A stretch of DNA of 64,000 nt from the NCBI RefSeq assembly GCF_003597395.2, contig NC_133790.1:21773215-21837214 (forward strand). The letters run 5' to 3'. A program made the position numbers and the translations under genes. Below the pieces are notes generated by a model. That model was not told the origin of the DNA. It saw only the letters and a program-made list of their open reading frames with translations, and made no database searches. Source of the stretch: Chelonoidis abingdonii (lineage: Eukaryota > Chordata > Testudines > Testudinidae). Shown here piece after piece: positions 25,118 through 37,200 of the stretch. Position 1 is the first letter of the stretch. Every line of letters begins with the position of its first letter.

Positions 25118-25920
25118 TGTCAAGGTTCCTTCCCCACTCTGAACTTCAGGGTACAGATATGGGGACCTGCATGGACACTTCTAAGTTTAATTACTAGCTT
25201 AGATCTGGTAACTCTGCCACCATCCAGAAATTTCAATGTCTGGATCACTTCTTGTCCCCCCCAAAACCTTCCCCTCCCTGGGCAGCCTTGAGAGGCTTCA
25301 CCAATTCCCTGGTGAACACTGATCCAAATCCCTTGGATCTTAAAACAAGGAGAAATTAGCCATCCCCTCTCCTTTCCCCCCACTAATCCCTGGTGAATCC
25401 AAATCCAATCCCCTTGGATCTTAAAACAAGGAAAAATCAATCCGATCCTTAAAAAGAAAGCTTTTAATTAAACAAAAGTAAAAAAATCATCTCTGTAAAA
25501 TCAGGATGGAAAATACTTTACAGGTTAATCAGATTCATATAGCCCAGAGGAACCACCTCTAGCCTTAGGTTCAAAGTTACAGCAAGCAGAGGTAAAAAGT
25601 TTCTCAGTGAAAAAAGGAACATTTACAAGCTGAGAAAACAAAAATAAAATTAATCCACCTTGCCTGGCTGTTACTTACAATTTTGAAACATGAGACTGAT
25701 TCAGAAAGATTTGGAGAGCCTGGATTGACATCTGGTCCCTCTTAGTCCCAAGAGCAAACACACCCAAAACAAAAAGCACAAAAAAGACTTTCCTCCACCA
25801 AGATTTGAAAGTATCTTGTCCCCTTATTGGTCTTCTGGTCAGGTGTCAGCCAGGTTCACTGAGCTTCTTAACCCTTTACAGGTAAAAGAGGCATTAACCC
25901 TTAACTATCTGTTTATGACA
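25118..25920 (-). mobile_element. Solo LTR with perfect 5-bp target duplication
   Basis: Begins TGTCAAGG and ends TTTATGACA. The 5-base 'ctagg' is repeated at 25113-25117 and 25921-25925. Its sequence ('ccttccccactctgaact', 'cttaaccctttacaggt') is a familiar turtle LTR read antisense. An ATTAAA-type signal lies on the minus strand near 25463-25472. There is no internal region, so it is a solo LTR, 0.57 kb upstream of an RSPH14 exon. Confidence 0.92.
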
Positions 25921-25925
25921 CTAGG

Positions 25926-26492
25926 AAATAGTGAAGTGCTGACTGCTGGGAAGCTCAAAGCCCCCTGTTTCTCCCAGTATAAATTATTGCAAGGAATGGT
26001 GTAAGGGAGCACACAGCTATTCCACCCCTGTAATCTCTCAGCAGGAGTTATTATAGGGACAAATATTGCACTTGTGGATATTGGGAACATCAGAGCAACT
26101 GTAACTTGAGCCTTGCCTGGGTTGATATCATTGTAGGAACAGGCATGCGCTGTGGCAGTAGATAATTTGTTGCCTCTCTTAAAAAAATGACACTGGACAG
26201 AATAAGGTTGAAGGGAATGACTCTGCAAGAGAATACATTTGAGAAAACTATAAACTACTTAGAGTTTGCAAATGGAGGTGAAATTTGCCAAATAAATCCT
26301 GGGGAAATGTTGGAGGAGTGCTGGTAAAGTGTCTACTGTTACAATAGTCTCCATCTCTCTCAAACTCACACTATTGTGGGGACAGAAATAGCTGGGTCAT
26401 TTTAATTGTGGTAGCAAATTTCAAAATGTTGATTGAAGCATTAAATGCCTTAGCACTTTCAGTCCAAGTTTCCTTTCTATCTCTGCCTGCAG
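25926..26492 (+). other. RSPH14 intron end
   Basis: Unique-looking intron sequence leading to the acceptor 'ttctatctctgcctgcag' at 26475-26492. Confidence 0.7.
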
Positions 26493-26718
26493 GTGCTGTT
26501 GGCATAGTGGAAAGCAATTTGATTTCTTCACTTGTTCTTAAACTGAAAACTGAGCTGGATGAAATCCAAGAGTTGATACTGGACACACTCTCTGGCTGCC
26601 TGTGTGTAGAGGCTTTTGAAGCTCTAGCAACAGGCGCTGTTCCCATTCTGAAGGAAAAGCTCACTCATCCATCAGTGGCCATCAGGAGCAAAGCTGCCCG
26701 TGCCCTTTTGGGAATTAG
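26493..26718 (+). CDS. RSPH14: RSPH14 coding exon (third from last)
   Basis: Radial spoke head 14 homolog (formerly RTDR1) is an armadillo/HEAT-repeat protein of radial spokes in motile cilia and flagella. This exon encodes residues AVGIVESNLISSLVLKL, ELDEIQELILDTLSGCL, EAFEALATGAVPILKEKL and IRSKAARALLGI. They align in order with the mammalian protein, for example its NLISSL..KL and IRSKAARALL blocks. The exon is 226 bases, between acceptor 'tctgcctgcag' and donor AG|gtaagg. It starts with two bases of a split codon and ends with two (AG). That phase fits the next exon at 30199. Apparent open frame upstream to 26408 is read-through into intron. Confidence 0.92.
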
Positions 26719-28014
26719 GTAAGGGAAAGAAAGGAGTATGCACATGTGTTGTTCCAAGACAGTATCTGTCTACTGATTGAGTCCTGGGCACTAATTTGCA
26801 GTTGTACCACCTTACACTTTAAACTTGTCACATGTCACTTTGCAAAGTAACATCAGGCTAAATGTGTACATGGACTTAGCTGCTCTGGTGTTGGCGATTC
26901 AGTAGATGGCACTGTTCCCTCCCACCCCTGCCACTCATGTTAGTAGTGAGCTAATGCCCCTGCATGGTGCTAAGCAGTGCAGCACTGCTGGAAGTACCAT
27001 TTTGTATATGAGACAGGATAGAACCAAAATCCTGATAATTTGTGATCACTAGTCAATCCCATAACAACTTTTTGCAAAAGGAGGAATGTTAGAATAAACT
27101 AATTATTTTTTGCCTACCTAAATTTTCAGTTGGGTACAGCATTCTTCATCTCCTGTTATAAACTTTGTGTCATATTTGTTCCAATGTTCAGTTAAATAGT
27201 TGCTATATTTTATCCTAGAGTGGCTGCATTTCCCCGTGTATACTTTGTATATCAGTTAGTTAAGTCGGTAAAGCATTTCACAATCTTTGGAGTAAAATAT
27301 ACAATATAAATGCAAGTTGTTGTTAATAAAACCATGCAGTATGGTGAAGGATAACATATTTGGTCACTATGGTATAATACAATTCAATATAATAATCTTC
27401 CATGGAAATGGCATCGTTTATGAAAACTACCATGCTACGTTCAGCCCAAACACATGCTGAATTGGGAGCTACAGTATGGCACAGCCTCTTAAAGAAATGA
27501 GATCTGTGCACTCAGAACCATTCTGTGGCTCTTTATTTAACTTAAATTCATCATTCACAGAGTACAGGTCTCATCTTACTCTGGGGTTATGTTCCGCAGT
27601 CAGCGCATAAAGCGAAAATCGCATATAGTCAAAATTACATTGAGTGTAATGGCAGGCAGAATCGCCCGCACTACAGAGAAACAATATTTAAATTGTTATT
27701 TTTTCTTTTTTGTTGTTTTTTCTTGTTTTTGCCAACCGCGTAAAGTGGAAATCATGGGTGTTAAATGTGCCTAAGATGCGCCAGACCTGTACACCAGTAA
27801 GAGTTTTTAATGAGTCAAACCCAAGAGTTCAGCTACAAGCCTGCATCAAGGCAAGGACTTTGTATTTTATGTTATTTGTGAGGCACCACATTTAACATTT
27901 AGAGTATTAGATAATATGAACACTTGGCTTCTGTGCTCACTGTTAGTATCACAGTATCCCAACCCCAGTGCTCACTGTTAGTATCACCAGAATACCTCAA
28001 TGAGCTATACTACT
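26719..28014 (+). other. RSPH14 intron, 5' part
   Basis: Intron sequence without another exon seen. A stretch near 27583-27780 ('gcataaagcgaaaatcgc', 'caaccgcgtaaagtgg') has unusual CpG content and may be an unclassified repeat. Confidence 0.6.
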
Positions 28015-29980
28015 ATATAGAATCATAGGACTGGAAGGGACCTTTAGAGGTCATCTAGTCCAATCCCCTGCACTCATGGCAGGACTAAGTATTATCTAGA
28101 CCATCCCTGACAGATATTTGTCTAACTTGCTCTTAAAAATCTCCAATGATGGAGATTCCACAACCTTCCTAGGCAATTTATCCCAGTGCTTCACCACCCT
28201 GACCGGAAGTTTTTCCTAATGTCCAACCTAAAAGGCCCTTTTTGCAATTTAAGGCCACTGCTTCTTGTCCTATCCTCAGAGGTTAATGAGAATTTTTTTC
28301 TCCCTCCTCCTTGTAACAACCTTTTATGTACTTAAACTGTTATGCCCCCCCCTCCCCCTCTTCTCCAGACCCAATGTTTTAAATCTCCCCTTATAGGTCA
28401 TGTTTTCTAGAACTGTAATAGTCCAGAGGAGAGCAACAAAATTTTTCTCCAATCTGTCCACATCTTTCCTGAAATGTGGCACCCAGAACTGGACACAATA
28501 CTCCAGTTGAGGCCTAATCAGCGCAGAGTAAAGCTGATGCATTACTTCTCGTGTCTTGCTTACAGCATTCCTGCTAATACATCCCAGATTGATGTTGCTT
28601 TCCCCCCCCCCCCGTAATGTTACACTGTTCACTCATATTTAGCTTGTGATCCACTATGACCCCCAGATCCCTGTCCACAGTACTACATCCTAGGCAGTCA
28701 TTTCCCATTTTGTATGTGTGCAACTGATTGTTTCTTCCTAAGTGAAGTACTTTGCATTTATCTTTATTGAATTTCATCCTATTTACTTCAGACCATTTCT
28801 CAAGATCATTTTCAATTTTAATCCTATCTGACAAAGCACTTGCAACCCCGTCCGCAAACTTTATAAGTGTACTCTCTATGCCGTTCTTTAAATCACTGAT
28901 GAAGATATTGAACAGAACTGGACCCAGAACTGATCCTTGAGGAACCCACTTGATATGCCCTTTTAGCTTGACTGTGAACCACTGATAACTACTCTCTGGG
29001 AACAGTGTTCCAACCAGTTATGCCCCCATCTTATAGTAATTCCATCTAGACTGCATTTCCCTAGTTTGTTTATGAGAAGGTCATGCGACACAGTATCAAA
29101 AGCTTCACTAACATCAAGATACACCACATCTACAGCTTCCCCCCATCCACAAGGCTTGTTACCCTGTCAAAGAAAGCTATCAGGTTGGTTTAACATGATT
29201 TGTTCTTGACAAATCCATGCTGACTGTTACTTATCACCTTATTATCATCTAGATATTTACACATTGATTGCCTAATTACGTGCTCCATTATCTTTCCGGG
29301 TACAGAAGTTAAGCTGCCTGGTCGGTAATTCCCCCGATTGTCCTTATTTCCCTTTTTATAGATGGGCATGATATTTGCCCTTTTCCAGTCTTATGGAATC
29401 TTTCCCGTCTTCCATGACTTTTCAAAGATAATTGCTAATGGCTCAGATATCTCCTCAGACAGCTCCTTGAGTATTCCAGGATGCATTTCATCAGGCCCTG
29501 GTGACGTATTTTAGCCTCTGAGCCTTCTCATTTTCACTGGCATTTGCTATGTTAGATGTCCAATCACTGCCAACCTTTTTGGTGAAAACTGAAACAAAAA
29601 TGTCATTTAACACTTATGCCATTTCCACATTTTCTGTTATTGTTCCCTCCCACCCCACCCCCATTGCGTAACAGGCTTACTCTGTCTTTGGTCTTCCTTT
29701 TGCTTCTAATATATATGTAGAATGTTTTCTTGTTATCCTTTATGCCTCTAGCTTGTTTAATCTTGTTTTGTGCCTTGGCCTTCCTAATTTTTCCCTACTT
29801 ACTTGTGTAATTTGTTTATATTCACCCTTTGTAATTTGACTTAATTTTCACTTTATGTTGGACTCTTTTTTGAGTTTCAAATCACTGAAGCTTTCCTGCT
29901 TAAGCCAGGGTGGTCTCTTGCCATATTTCCTATCTTTCCTATGCACTGAGCATGTAGTTTCAACAGTAACCACTCTGCCA
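28015..29980 (-). mobile_element. CR1 LINE, long 5'-truncated copy
   Basis: About 2 kb of CR1 on the minus strand inside an RSPH14 intron. Its 3' tail is at 28015-28330 ('tagaatcataggactggaag'). Going upstream, minus-strand reading gives [13 protein letters not shown] near 28500, LGVIVDHKLNMSEQCN near 28620-28670, QGSVLGPVLFNIFISDLKN near 28885-28940, a KAFDTVSHDLLI-type block near 29070-29110, and KRPPWLKQESFSDLKLKKE near 29855-29915. These are reverse transcriptase and the preceding linker. Many stops and indels, so it is dead. Confidence 0.92.
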
Positions 29981-30198
29981 CAAACTGACCTCTCCCTTGT
30001 CCGATTTGTAACTCTGGCATGGGTGTTTAAAGTGCCCGCTAACATTCAGAATAATCTGGCTCCAAACAGAACAGAAGAGAATTCTGCATCAGCATTCTTG
30101 TCATGAAATGAAGGGAGGAAATGGTAGGTGGCTGTAGTCAGTTGTACTGATTGTTGACATAGGTTCAAGAAAGCACGTTAACCTTCTCTCTTCCTCAG

Positions 30199-30335
30199 TG
30201 TCCCTCTGGAAGGAAAAAATATTGTGTGGGATGAAGAGGTTATCCCAGTGCTGATCAGCCTGTTGGAGGATTCAGATCCTGAGGTCCGAGCTAATGCAGC
30301 AGGAGCACTGATGTATGCCACCATTACGACCCAAG
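30199..30335 (+). CDS. RSPH14: RSPH14 coding exon (penultimate)
   Basis: The exon is 137 bases, between acceptor 'ctctcttcctcag' and donor G|gtgagag. It encodes (S)VPLEGKNIVWDEEVIPVL, ISLLEDSDPEVRANAAGAL and MYATITTQ. This is one armadillo/HEAT unit whose NAAGALM.AT and VIP.L..LL.D blocks match the mammalian RSPH14 family. The phase is consistent: one base completes the codon begun at 26717-26718 and one base is left for the exon at 31450. The protein acts in the ciliary radial spoke. The nearest neighbour is the CR1 in the preceding intron. No frame break. Confidence 0.93.
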
Positions 30336-31449
30336 GTGAGAGAAGCAGCTCCTGCTGGGGATACTTCCTGTAAAGCAGAGCATTTCTCATTCCGCTATCA
30401 GACTAGTGCTATTTGATCAGCTGGCAGTTTTATTTCATAACTTTCTTAGATACATTAAAAAAATCTAGGTTCAGATAAATGCTAAACTTGTTGCAGAAAC
30501 TAGCAAAAACAGGACACTTCATTAAGTCTGTCCCTCAGCTACTTTGTTCACCCATAGTGTCTAGGTATTGCAATATAGTTGGTTTGATCACCTCCACTGG
30601 CTCCGGGAAATGTATGTCAGACCTACCTGTGGCTGGGGAAGATTCTTTCTGGCAGAGGGCAAGTAATGGTTATAGCACCACCCTCCCTGAAAGGTGCTGC
30701 TAGGGAGAGGAGGAAGCCTTAAGTTCAGGTCAGAGTCCCACAACAGCAACTGCCCTGGGAATGCTTTGAACCTGCAATCCTTAGCTGAGAGCAGGAGTGC
30801 CTAAGTTTTCCATTACTTTCCTGTAGTGTTCAGAAGGTACCATTTTCCCCACTACCGGGGAGTGGAGGAGTTATCATCAAAGTCAGATACATGACTTTGA
30901 AAACACTAACGGGTAACTTTTCAGTGTGCTGAACTTGTAATTGAACATACAAGAATCCTTAATAACAGTAATTGTGTTTCAATCCTCCTCTGCAAAAGCC
31001 CCCCTTGCTCTGGAAGATGACACAGGAGTGGATCTAAGTATTTACTCAGAATGTCTTAGAAAAGAAAAGAAATGTAGGGTGCTCCGGAGGACATTTGCCC
31101 TGAGAAATTTTTTCTTATCATATGGTGGCTCTTGAGATCTAAGTGATTCTTTTAAGAGTAAAATAAATAAAACGGAAAGTAGGGGGAGTTAACTTAAGTA
31201 GTGGGATTGCTCTCTTAAGAATAAAAAATGGAGGTTTATTGTGGTCTCTAATAGAGATGGGCTGAACCAAAACCCACAGCTGTCAGCAGTATCAAATATT
31301 GAAGTGTTCAAAATCTACAACCAGAGCTGGAGATAGAGCTAGCTCCCTTTCTAGTGTGTGGTCATGGTTTATTAACAGGTTCGTGCTTGTTAAGTGGTTA
31401 TTTTATTATATTCAATAACAGATTTGAAATCCAATTATTTTTTGCTCAG
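30336..31449 (+). other. RSPH14 last intron
   Basis: Intron from donor gtgagag to acceptor 'tttttgctcag' at 31439-31449. No repeat or extra exon was recognised. Confidence 0.8.
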
Positions 31450-31688
31450 GGAAATATGCAGCCCTTAGTGCAGATGCCATTCCACCTTTACTGAAGCTGG
31501 TTGATGATGAAACCAGCAAAGTACGCTTGAATGCAATCAAAACCCTGACCATGCTGTCTGAGGCACCTGAGGGTCGCAAGACACTACTGAACCATGTGGA
31601 CCTCTTTCAAGGGCAGCTGAATGACTCCAGTGAGGCTGTAAGCAGAGCAGCAAAAATTGCCATCAAAGTCATCGAGTGGAAACCTTAA
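31450..31688 (+). CDS. RSPH14: RSPH14 terminal coding exon with stop
   Basis: It encodes GKYAALSADAIPPLLKLVD, SKVRLNAIKTLTMLSEAPEG, RKTLLNHVDLFQGQLNDS and RAAKIAIKVIEWKP followed by TAA at 31686-31688. The EAPEGRK and RAA.IAI.VIE.KP blocks are the C-terminus of RSPH14 in other vertebrates, and the length matches, so the 3' end is complete. The last armadillo/HEAT unit lies here. The gene converges on the minus-strand SLC5A gene about 16 kb downstream. Upstream exons (roughly the N-terminal half) were not found by eye and are probably left of the window or small. Confidence 0.94.
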
Positions 31689-31707
31689 ACCCAGGGCATC
31701 ATAAAGC

Positions 31708-31713
31708 AATAAA
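31708..31713 (+). terminator. RSPH14: RSPH14 poly(A) signal
   Basis: AATAAA lies 20 bases after the RSPH14 stop codon, predicting a very short 3' UTR of about 40-60 bases. It was read directly; use of the site is inferred. Confidence 0.8.
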
Positions 31714-32599
31714 ATATCAGCAAACCCCTTGCAGATTGTGTGACCCAGATTTTTTCTTAAATGTTCTGTATTAAATCCCTACCTGTTCTAGCATGTGAAG
31801 AGTTCTACTTCAGCTACAACTGCTCCTCAGTATTTCTGCATGTAGAAATCTACAGGGAACAGTGTGGTCTTGGGGTTAGAATAGGGCACAGGGAGTCCCT
31901 GAAATATTTACTTTATTACTCCAGCATGGCCATTCTGTGCAACTATCTTTTACCTGTGATAAGTGAAGGTGCTATAGCTGGGGGTTACATTCCACCTTGT
32001 ACCTTCTCTGTCTTCTACAAGGCACCAAAGTGAATTGCATGCAATGTTGCCATCCCTCAAATTGGAAACAAGCATTCTAGAATTTGAAACCTTCTCAGGG
32101 GTTCATTTTTCCCAGAGCTCAGTAGCATTTTGTGAAGGAGACCAACCCCTCATTCCCTCTCATTGAGCTCCTTGGCATAAGCCAAAGGGAATCAACCTAT
32201 CTTGGAACACCCTAACATTCCCTGAAAGATGTCACACCTTCAGAGCCCCTTAGCATCTTCTGCAGGGACTGCCCAATCCTGGAACTCTTTGACTGCTTAT
32301 GCTTCTCCAGGTGATTTTTCTGTGACATCTCTTGAGTGGAGACTACCATCCACTATGGCAATATGCATCTTCTGAAGACTCCATGCGTTCCATTATCTCC
32401 ATGATGTTCTTTGATGAAGCCTAAATCTGTCTTGATAGTTCAGTCCATTTTCTGAAGAGGGGAAGGAGGGCAGGTTACATAGATACACCTAATTGGACAT
32501 TATTCAGCTGATAAAGCCCAACTTTTCAGTACAAAATTACAGATGGTCCAGAATAAACCCTCCAGAACCAAACTCACTTCACACTTTTGGAGGGAGGAG
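31714..32599. other. Intergenic stretch after RSPH14
   Basis: No gene seen. From about 32150 the sequence may already belong to the 5' part of the old DIRS copy E, but no domain is readable before about 32600. Confidence 0.45.
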
Positions 32600-33419
32600 C
32601 ACCACAATCCAGATCCAATCCAAATTTTGCAGCTAGCCCCATCCTGTGCTTCGCAGTGGTCCAGAAGCACTTTCAGTACAGGGCACTCCCTGTTAGTACT
32701 GTTGGAACCACTGAGAGACCTACAAAAGTTTTTGTGGTGACTGCCGCAGATAAGGGAGATTGAGATTTCCTTACCTGGACAACTGGCTGCTCACGGGTTG
32801 GTCCTACCAAAAGATACAGGCAATTACCGCAGCCACATTCAGTTCTTTCATTCTGTAGGACTTCAAGTCAATTTAGACAAGTTCATACTGACACCCTTGA
32901 AAACCATACAGTGTGTTAGAGCAGACCTGAACTTTACTCATGGCAAGGGCCTACTTACCTTTGGACTGATTCCTAGCCATGAAGGATCTCATCAGCCAGC
33001 TTAATTTCAGCCCTCCTCCTACAGCCTGATCTGCTTGGTTCATAGATGGCATACATGATGGCATTCTCCTATGTCACTCCTGCATCTATAATGTCTTCAT
33101 ATCTGGTTATGGACAATCTATGCCCCAAGCAGGAGCTCTCTAGACAAGAAGCTCTCTCTTCCTCAAGACATACTGGCATTGCTCACATGGTGGGAAAAGA
33201 GACAGTATGTGTGGGGGTCCCTTTTGTTCCTGTACTACCTACAAAGACTTATCACAGATGCCTCCCTACTAGCTTGGGGGTATCTCGATGGCCAGATAGC
33301 CTGAGGCTCCTGGTCCCCACAGGAATCCAGACAACATATCAACCTTAGGCTTTGAGCAGTTCTCAAAGCATGCAAGACATTCCTGCCCATCTATGCCCCA
33401 AATTCTTCATAGAAATTTT

Positions 33420-34575
33420 GTTATAATGTGATTATAGCATATCTGAGATGTATTTTTTGCAAGAGGGGTCTTGTGAGACACCATTGGAAAGGTTATGATT
33501 TACTGAATATGATCATCCTATTTGTATGCATGTATCATTTTTGTATCTAAAGTTAGGAATATTGACTATACATCTGTACTACAAAAGTGTTTGCACCTGG
33601 GGAACACCCGCCAAACAGAATGCAATCAGTCTGGTTGATTAGCTGGGGACCAGTCAATGGACCATTAGCAAGAACAATAGATCTTTGAAGATGCTAATCT
33701 CTTACCTTCCTGGGATGCTATAAATAGCCTTTGACTCATGTGTGCTTTGACACTACAGGGTCATGTGATCATGTCACCTGGTACTGGACTCCATGATAGA
33801 ATACCAGTATTTTTCCACGGGGGGGATGGACCACACTGTAAAATCAAAGGATTCCAGCCATATATAAAACCTATTTAAGGCAGGGGAGTGACATAATGAG
33901 CATTTCTTCTTCACCGAATCCCCACCCAGGATGACTGCTGTGAACATCTAAGAAACAAAGACAAGGCTGCAGGGGAAGAGCTGAGTCCAGGGTGGAGAGA
34001 GAACTACCTGGAATTTTAAGCTGCAAGAAAGAGCAGTTTCCCTGCAAAAACCTCTGCAATCTGTCTAAAACAACATTTAGGGTGAGAAAGTACTACTTGT
34101 AACCAGTTTCTTTAGTATTAAGTTTAACTTGCATGTTTGTTTCATTTGCTGGGTAATCTGCTTTGATCTGTTTGCTAACCCTTATAGTCACTTGAAATCT
34201 ATTTTTGTAGTTAATAAACTTGCTTTTGTTTTCTCTGAAACCAGTTTGTGGAATTCATAACTGGGGGATAAAAAGCTGTGCAGATCTTCCTCCACACTGC
34301 GGGAGGGAGTGAATGTCATGAGCGTACGCTGTACAGTTCTCTGTGCGGCGCAGGATGATACAATTTTGGGTTTACACTCCAGAGGGGGTGTGCACTGGAG
34401 TGCTGGGAAATTCCCTATCTGAAGCCTACCCATGCAGAGCTCATTCCAGCGTCTGTCTTTCTGCAGCTGGGGGTGTCCCTACCTGTGTGTGCTGGAGGAG
34501 ACTTGAGGGCCTGGCTCGGCAGGACAGTGTAAGGGAGCCCAGGCTGGTGGAACAGGTGAGCTCAGTGGTACGTCA
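33420..34575 (+). mobile_element. LTR inserted in the RNase H region of DIRS copy E
   Basis: About 1.1 kb interrupts the DIRS RNase H between a CKTFLPI block and MTTIYCINKQG. It has a TATA-like 'catatataaaacc' near 33860 and AATAAA inside 'gttaataaacttgc' near 34210, a promoter and poly(A) pair typical of an LTR on +. Its text matches a turtle LTR type, and no internal genes are present. The exact ends and target duplication were not resolved. Confidence 0.7.
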
Positions 34576-35404
34576 GTACATCAGGTGGTACCTCGGAAGG
34601 TGGGGGGTAATCCATCACACCATCATTATATTCATACTTGTCCATGTCAGGTCAGTCAACATGACCACCATCTACTGTATAAACAAGCAGGGACGAGTGA
34701 GATTTCCCACTTTGTTTGAAGACAATCTGCCTTTGGAACCAGTGCATCAGATCACCCTCTCAGCTGTAGACATCCCAGGGCTAACGAATTTATGGATAGA
34801 CAGCCTCAGCAGGCATTTCCGCATGGGTCGCAAACGGGAACTTCACCCAGCAATAGGGCATCCCATCTTGGGATCTCTTCAACCCAGCACAACAAAAAGT
34901 GTTCAGTTTATTATTCCTGGACTACCAAAGGCTTCAACCTCAGAAGGGGCACATTGCAGGTACAGTTGTCAAAACTGCTCATATGTGCCATGCCTCCCAT
35001 CCCTTCTGCTTCCTCAGGTTCTCAGGAAGATCAAACTTGACAGAGTGACAGTGATTCTCATGGCACCCTGGTGGCCTCGGCAGTTTTGGTTCACCACCAT
35101 ACAACTACTAGTCTTTTGCCCATGCATCCTCCTGCAGTCATTTCAGGGGCTTCTGTCCCGGAATGAGGGCAGGGTGAGCCAACTCAATTCAGCATCTCTA
35201 CTGACAGTGAGACTTTTCGATGGATAGTGAGCCTAGCGCGAGCCTGCTCTGTGGGAGTTCAAGCCATCCTCCAGAACAGCAGGAAAGCCACTTCACAAAA
35301 ATGCTACTTTGCGAAATGGAAACGATTCTCCTGTTGGTGCCTGTAGCATCGCTTATGTGCACAGACATCAGCTATCACTCTCGTACTGCCATTTCTTCTC
35401 TCGC

Positions 35405-35985
35405 TAAAGATATTTGGTTTGGCGGCTATTGGCACTTTCCACTCCTGGGTGAAAGGCTGCTTTGTTTTTACTCATCCCATTACTGCAAAGTTCCTAAAGG
35501 GCATCATAAGGACATTTTCTCCAGTTTTGAAACCAGTCCCTGCCTGGGACCTCAACCTCGTCCTTTCTGCCCTTCTGGGACAACCTTTTGAATCTTTAGC
35601 TTCTTGTTTCATCCTGCACCTGTCCTTCAAAGTTGCCTTTCTGATGGCTATTACCTCTGCCAGAAGGATAGGGGAACTTGGACCCCTTAAGGCAGACCCA
35701 CTTTATACTATTTTTCACAAGGACAAAGTTTCTTTACACCTACATCCTAAGATTATACCTAAGGTGCCATCTGAATTTTACCTTAACCAATCTGAATACC
35801 TCTGCTGTGTCATCATGAAAGCCCCTCCTCCTCAAACTGTCAGGGCCCATTCTATGAAAGCTCAAGCTGCAACTGTAGCTTCCTTACAGGGAATTCCCCT
35901 CTCAAAGACATGCAGAGCAGTCACTTGGAACTCCCTACACATTCACCAGGCATGATGCTCTGGTCCAAGCTTTGGCCACAGATGC
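35405..35985 (+). pseudogene. DIRS copy E tyrosine recombinase remnant
   Basis: This is the best preserved recombinase frame in the window: HPITAKFLKGIIRTFSPVL, AFLMAITSARRIGELGPL with the first catalytic Arg, YTIFHKDKVSLHLHP, then a C-terminal CRAVTWNSLHIH block just before the nucleophile-tyrosine region, which is reached after a frame shift near 35950. Function in DIRS elements is integration of circular cDNA. Dead through frame shifts and loss of the upstream domains. Confidence 0.75.
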
Positions 35986-36425
35986 CTCCTTTGCTCAGCG
36001 ATCCCCGATTCTGTGGTACAGCATACTTCCTCGCACTACCACCTCAGTGAGTAGTGCTTGGGAGTCACCCACAATAAATAACTGTCAGGACCATCACTTC
36101 AAAAAGAAAGGAAAGATTACTCGTCTTAGAGTAGCTGCGGTCTTTGAGATGTGTGGTCCCAATTGGTATTCACAACCCACCCTCCTTCCTCTCTCTGTAG
36201 AGTCAGAACTGGGGTTCTGCGCTGCCCTTTATGTCAGTCTGCGCTGCCCTTTATGCCCTCACATGGAAGCACAACGCACAGGGCACAGGCATGGACCAAC
36301 AGACACTGCTATTAAAGAATTTCCAATCCTGGGCACACAGAGCATGTGTGCACCTACAATTAATAGCCATAGGGACCACACATCTTAAAACTGCAATTAC
36401 TATAAGGTAAGAGTAACCTTCCTAT

Positions 36426-36799
36426 TTTCTTGCAATAGGAGAAATTGATCCCTACATGATCCATTCTCTCCCTCTTTCAGTACGAGTTCCTTTCCCTTCC
36501 TTTTCTTAGCTGAACAAGCAGTAACCAATTACCATTACAAGCATTTCCTTTAAACTTCCTGAACTGCCCTGTCTATTCTTGGAAACTGCCCCATTACTGA
36601 CAATTGACAGAGACTTGATGGGACATGCATTCTGTAAAGATGCCAATAGCCATCTTGTCCAGTCTGCACTAGTAGTTAAATAATTTTCAACACAGTTTCA
36701 AGGGGTTCCATTGCTAACAGCAGCAGTCAGCAATAGAGCATTTTCCCACTTTAGACAGAACTTAAGATGAGAACATACCAGGAATGCAGGATAAGGATA
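36426..36799. other. Gene-free stretch
   Basis: AT-rich, nothing recognised. Confidence 0.4.
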
Positions 36800-37200
36800 G
36801 AGCTAAATCAATCTATCCCATAAAAACACAGGAATTACCATACCACTTTAAAACAATGGTCCATCTAAGTCACTGGTACATACCAGATGCATCAGCGGCA
36901 GGTGTAAACCTTCACTGTGGACAATTCTGCAATAACTTCCTATGGGCACATTTTCTGCCTAACCCCAGAAAGTTAATGGTTAGCATATGCCCTGAAGCAC
37001 AAAAGTTTTATATCCCTTACATATTTTAACCTAGTTAATTTACCTGTGGATATACATTCTTTTCCTAATAAATAGCTATTGAATTTTGTAATGCTACTAA
37101 GCTCTTTACTCTATATTTAATATATTCTGGAAGTGAGTTCCACAGGTTGGTTATGCATTGTTTCTGTTACTCTTTCAGCACCCTATGGAACAATATTTGC
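36800..37200 (+). repeat. Old interspersed repeat, family not assigned
   Basis: Contains 'aatggtccatctaagtcac', 'accagatgcatcagcggcag', 'atgccctgaagcacaaaagt' and 'ggaagtgagttccacaggtt', the order of a very common reptile repeat. It is related in type to the one at 55109. Confidence 0.6.

Larger units (their letters stand above)
32600..36425 (+). mobile_element. DIRS-type retrotransposon, copy E (5'-truncated, old)
   Basis: Degenerate DIRS element. Reverse transcriptase has a FPYLDNWLLTGW block near 32770-32805, where the second catalytic Asp is Asn. RNase H (TDASLLAWG near 33258) is split by an LTR insertion. RNase H resumes at MTTIYCINKQG near 34671, and DLNLVLSALLGQPFESLAS near 35550 opens the recombinase. 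AITSARRIGEL is at about 35648-35680 and CRAVTWNSLHIH near 35911. The 3' end keeps an internal complementary region near 36105-36175 and a right terminal repeat to about 36425. No gag or left end was found. Confidence 0.85.

Noticed and set aside
1..26000. GNAZ, which is nested in RSPH14 introns in mammals
   Set aside because: Its long, highly conserved first coding exon would be obvious. No such frame exists in the window.
27321..27800. CpG-containing stretch as a small CpG island or promoter
   Set aside because: Too short and AT-rich overall, inside an RSPH14 intron, without TATA or exon evidence. Possibly an unclassified repeat.
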